Positions 61,833 through 64,000 of a DNA stretch of 64,000 nucleotides are shown here, one piece after another; position 1 is the stretch's first letter; every line of letters starts with the position of its first letter. Where the stretch lies: assembly GCF_050948215.1 (NCBI RefSeq), contig NC_135150.1:15851943-15915942 (forward strand), given 5' to 3'. The position numbers were made by a program, and so were the translations under genes. The notes under the pieces were generated by a model, which saw nothing but the letters and a program-made list of their open reading frames with translations, was not told where the DNA came from and searched no databases. This DNA comes from Halictus rubicundus (lineage: Eukaryota; Arthropoda; Insecta; Hymenoptera; Halictidae).

Positions 61833-64000
61833 ATGATACGCATATTGATTTCGCTTCTTTTAGCGAATCTGTCAGCCACCTCGGTTTTGCCGGAAATTGC
61901 GTCGTACGCGAAAGTGTCGAGGAACGGCCAGCAGGACACCGATCCGGGGATAGATCAGACGTCGTGGATCACAAGGTTCGATTGTTAAGTACAGACTGCG
62001 GATCTTTGCGCAAAGTAAAAATTGTCCTCATCGACTGCAGGAACCATATTCTTTCTTTCTCTAATGGTTTCAATAGATTCAACCCTATTTTGTCATAAAC
62101 GTACAAAATCCGCAGTCTGTTCATCAGAGATAAGAAAAATGGCATGTTCGATGATACTCGTGTTGACTATTCGAATAACTCCAGAGTAAACTAACTATTT
62201 CTGATTTTCAAGAATCGTAACGGGCAGCAACGAAACGCAGAACGAGGGCAGAAGCGTGAAGAACATAGCAATCACTGCATCCCCCGTCTACGTCGCGCCG
62301 AAGGGCCCGAAATTACAAAATGGCGAGGCTGTCGACTACACAACTGGTTCAAGGTACAAGGAAAAAGTCGTGACTGCTTCTCTTTATCCGTGGCAAACGT
62401 ATTATTGTTAACAATTCGTTCCTAACAATGCATATCGTTCTTAAATTCTTGGAACTACTGTCTTAAAATAAATAGAATAATAAACGGTTCAATTTAACGT
62501 CAAATATGTCATAGTAGATGATTTAAGGGATATAAAATTGTAGGGCACTAAGAGAGGTTAACCCTTAACGGTCTAATGCCACCAGCAACATGGCACCTTT
62601 ACTTACTGGGTCCAATGCCGCGTATATGGCGACAAAAATCAAATTAATTAATAATATAAATATTTAAATTTATAATATAAATATTTTCATATAAATAATT
62701 TCATATAAATATTTTTCGTACGAAAAATAGCTTGGACCTGGTGGGAAGTAAACTTGAAATACTTCCGGACCGTTAAGGGTTAAAATTGCTTGGTACCGCC
62801 GTAACTTCTTAGGTGCTAGTATGCGCGTAAAAAAATCAGTCGGGTATCATAATCGATTGCAGGTACTCGACACTGGATTACGAGATGTTGGCGAGGCTGA
62901 ACGGCAGGAAGCAGATCCAGGACAGATACCATCCGTCGCCGATTTACGCTTTCAAGAACAAGGATCCTGCGAAGGGCCCGATAGACAGTCCACGGCCTGT
63001 ACAAGCGACACGGCCAATTGGTCCTCCGAATGGTCCTCCGAATGGTCCTCCGAATGGTCCTCCGAATGGTCCTCCGAGCGGACCACCCAGCGGACCTCCG
63101 TCCCCGAGCGGCTTCGACTTCTCTAAGCAGCCGTTCGCAGACGGCTACGACTATAAACCGTCAGATTTCCTAAACGACAAACCAATCTCGAAGCCGTCCG
63201 AGTATCTCGGCGATAAACCGATGCCGAAACCACCGGACTATCTCGCGGACAAGCCCATCTCGAAGCCGCTGTCCATGGACGACTACTCGGACTTCGATAT
63301 CAGCGACAAGGTAAAAATTCTCTGCCCATAAGCGAACGCAATTTTCATTCGACGTGCCGTAACCGTTCCGCTAAACCGAGGTAGTTTGTTTGGTCGAACA
63401 AAAATTGGAGGGTTTACCATAACGATTACTAGAGAAGCCTCTTCATGCAAATGCGGTTCACGTGAATCGGAACTCTTTTTCGTCGTTGATATCTAAATTA
63501 TTGATACCCGGGTACTGGGACATTTTGCTTGAATTGCTGAACGATCGTTGGGTAACGATTTCGCGAAATCAGAATTTTAATTGAAATTCGATGCGACACA
63601 GAAAGCCAAATATCAGTTCTTGAATTTCAAGGTCATAGAGAAAAATTGCTTACAATTAGTAAAAGTAAAAGATATATGTGAAAGAATTTATACATTAATG
63701 TCGAAGAAGAGCGGTTTAGATAATCCATAATATCAATTTTAAATCGCAGTCACAATTTTACTTTATAAAAGAATTTGAAATGTAATGAAATCGAATTTGA
63801 AAAATTTGAATGCAATCGAATTTGAAATGATCGAGATTTCGAACGATTTCTTTTCAGCCCCCAGATTCCTACAAGCCAGACGCCTCGTTCGGTTCGCATG
63901 ATTCCGATTATGCCGATTTTCCATCCGATTCCTATCCCAGCGATCCACCGCCGAAACCGATCGAGTACTCCGCTCCCCTGGATCATCCGCCGTTCGACGG
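61833..64000 (+). CDS. secreted proline-rich protein, function unknown (5' part, runs off window)
   Basis: Four coding exons are visible: 61833-61975, 62213-62353, 62863-63310, and 63858 to the window edge; at least 291 residues. It begins MIRILISLLLANLSATS, a typical signal peptide, so the product is probably secreted. Residues 49-95 are unremarkable (ITASPVYVAPKGPKLQ). Exon 3 has RYHPSPIYAFKNKDP, then four NGPP and further SGPP repeats encoded by a 12-bp DNA repeat, then a ~16-residue repeat of the form DKPISKPSEYLG / DKPMPKPPDYLA / DKPISKP. Exon 4 continues with Asp/Ser/Pro-rich SDYADFPSDSYPSDPPPKP. Splice sites: AAG|GTTCGA, TTTTCAAG|AAT, CAAG|GTACAA, TTGCAG|GTA, AAG|GTAAAA and TTTCAG|CCC. 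I recognise no named family. A cuticular or extracellular-matrix role is possible but unproven. Confidence 0.82.
61991..62120. mobile_element. MITE family K (copy 7) in intron 1 of the secreted protein gene
   Basis: Inverted ends ACAGACTGCGGATCTTTGCG and CGTACAAAATCCGCAGTCTG, about 130 bp, occupying more than half of the 237-bp intron. Confidence 0.75.
62558..62783. mobile_element. TTAA-flanked MITE, family C (copy 2, intact) in intron 2 of the secreted protein gene
   Basis: TTAACCCTTAACGGTCTAATG at the left, read TTAACCCTTAACGG then TCTAATGCC, and CGGACCGTTAAGGGTTAA at the right. TTAA flanks both sides, length 226 bp. The bases just before it (GGGCACTAAGAGAGG) resemble a family D end, so it may have landed in an older D copy. 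Confidence 0.8.

Noticed and set aside
62821..63126. frame with repeated WSSE
   Set aside because: Out-of-frame reading of the 12-bp GGTCCTCCGAAT repeat whose true frame gives GPPN in the secreted protein.
1..64000. tRNA, rRNA, CRISPR or prokaryote-style operon features
   Set aside because: None seen by eye. A tRNAscan/Infernal run over the window would be decisive; hits would overturn this.

Overview
This is a eukaryotic nuclear window, almost certainly from an insect and most likely hymenopteran (ant/bee/wasp-like). The reasons are spliced genes with GT..AG introns and short AT-rich introns, an AT-rich background broken by CpG-rich islands, a knirps-family nuclear receptor, and many short non-autonomous DNA transposons (MITEs). 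Species cannot be named from sequence alone.

Layout. (1) 0.5-8.3 kb, minus strand: a knirps-family (eagle-like) orphan nuclear receptor. The zinc-finger exon and the exon with the rest of the protein are unambiguous. A phase-compatible 5' coding exon at 8.18-8.34 kb probably adds an N-terminal extension. (2) 8.4-21.6 kb: no recognisable coding sequence. It holds MITEs and GC-rich, simple-repeat-rich islands (13.6-16.4 kb) that look like promoter or 5'UTR DNA. (3) 21.6-30.9 kb: a compact housekeeping cluster of RpL30 (-), mannose-6-phosphate isomerase (+), TFIIF beta subunit (-) and NME7-type nucleoside diphosphate kinase (+), arranged head-to-head / tail-to-tail / head-to-head. (4) 31-49.5 kb: an 18.6-kb gene desert with a hAT element carrying a perfect 8-bp target duplication, a large foldback element, minisatellites and many MITE copies. 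(5) 49.5-58.6 kb, plus strand: an 11-exon MFSD6-like major facilitator transporter. (6) 61.8 kb to the window edge, plus strand: the first four coding exons of a secreted, proline-rich protein of unknown function behind a TATA/Inr promoter; it runs off the window.

The genes do not form an operon-like pathway. They cover neural/segmentation transcription control (knirps family), translation (eL30), sugar-phosphate supply for glycosylation (MPI), basal Pol II transcription (TFIIF), cilium/centrosome-associated NDK function (NME7), membrane transport (MFSD6) and a probable extracellular structural protein. Exon boundaries were placed by hand from reading frame, GT/AG sites and family alignment; each assembled CDS closes in frame.

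The richest unexplained material is the repeats. At least eight MITE-like families are seen more than once or with clear inverted ends. They include several TTAA-flanked families, one nested inside another, and a 161-bp tandem array built from the ends of two different MITEs. I found no sign of a previously undescribed defence or enzymatic system.
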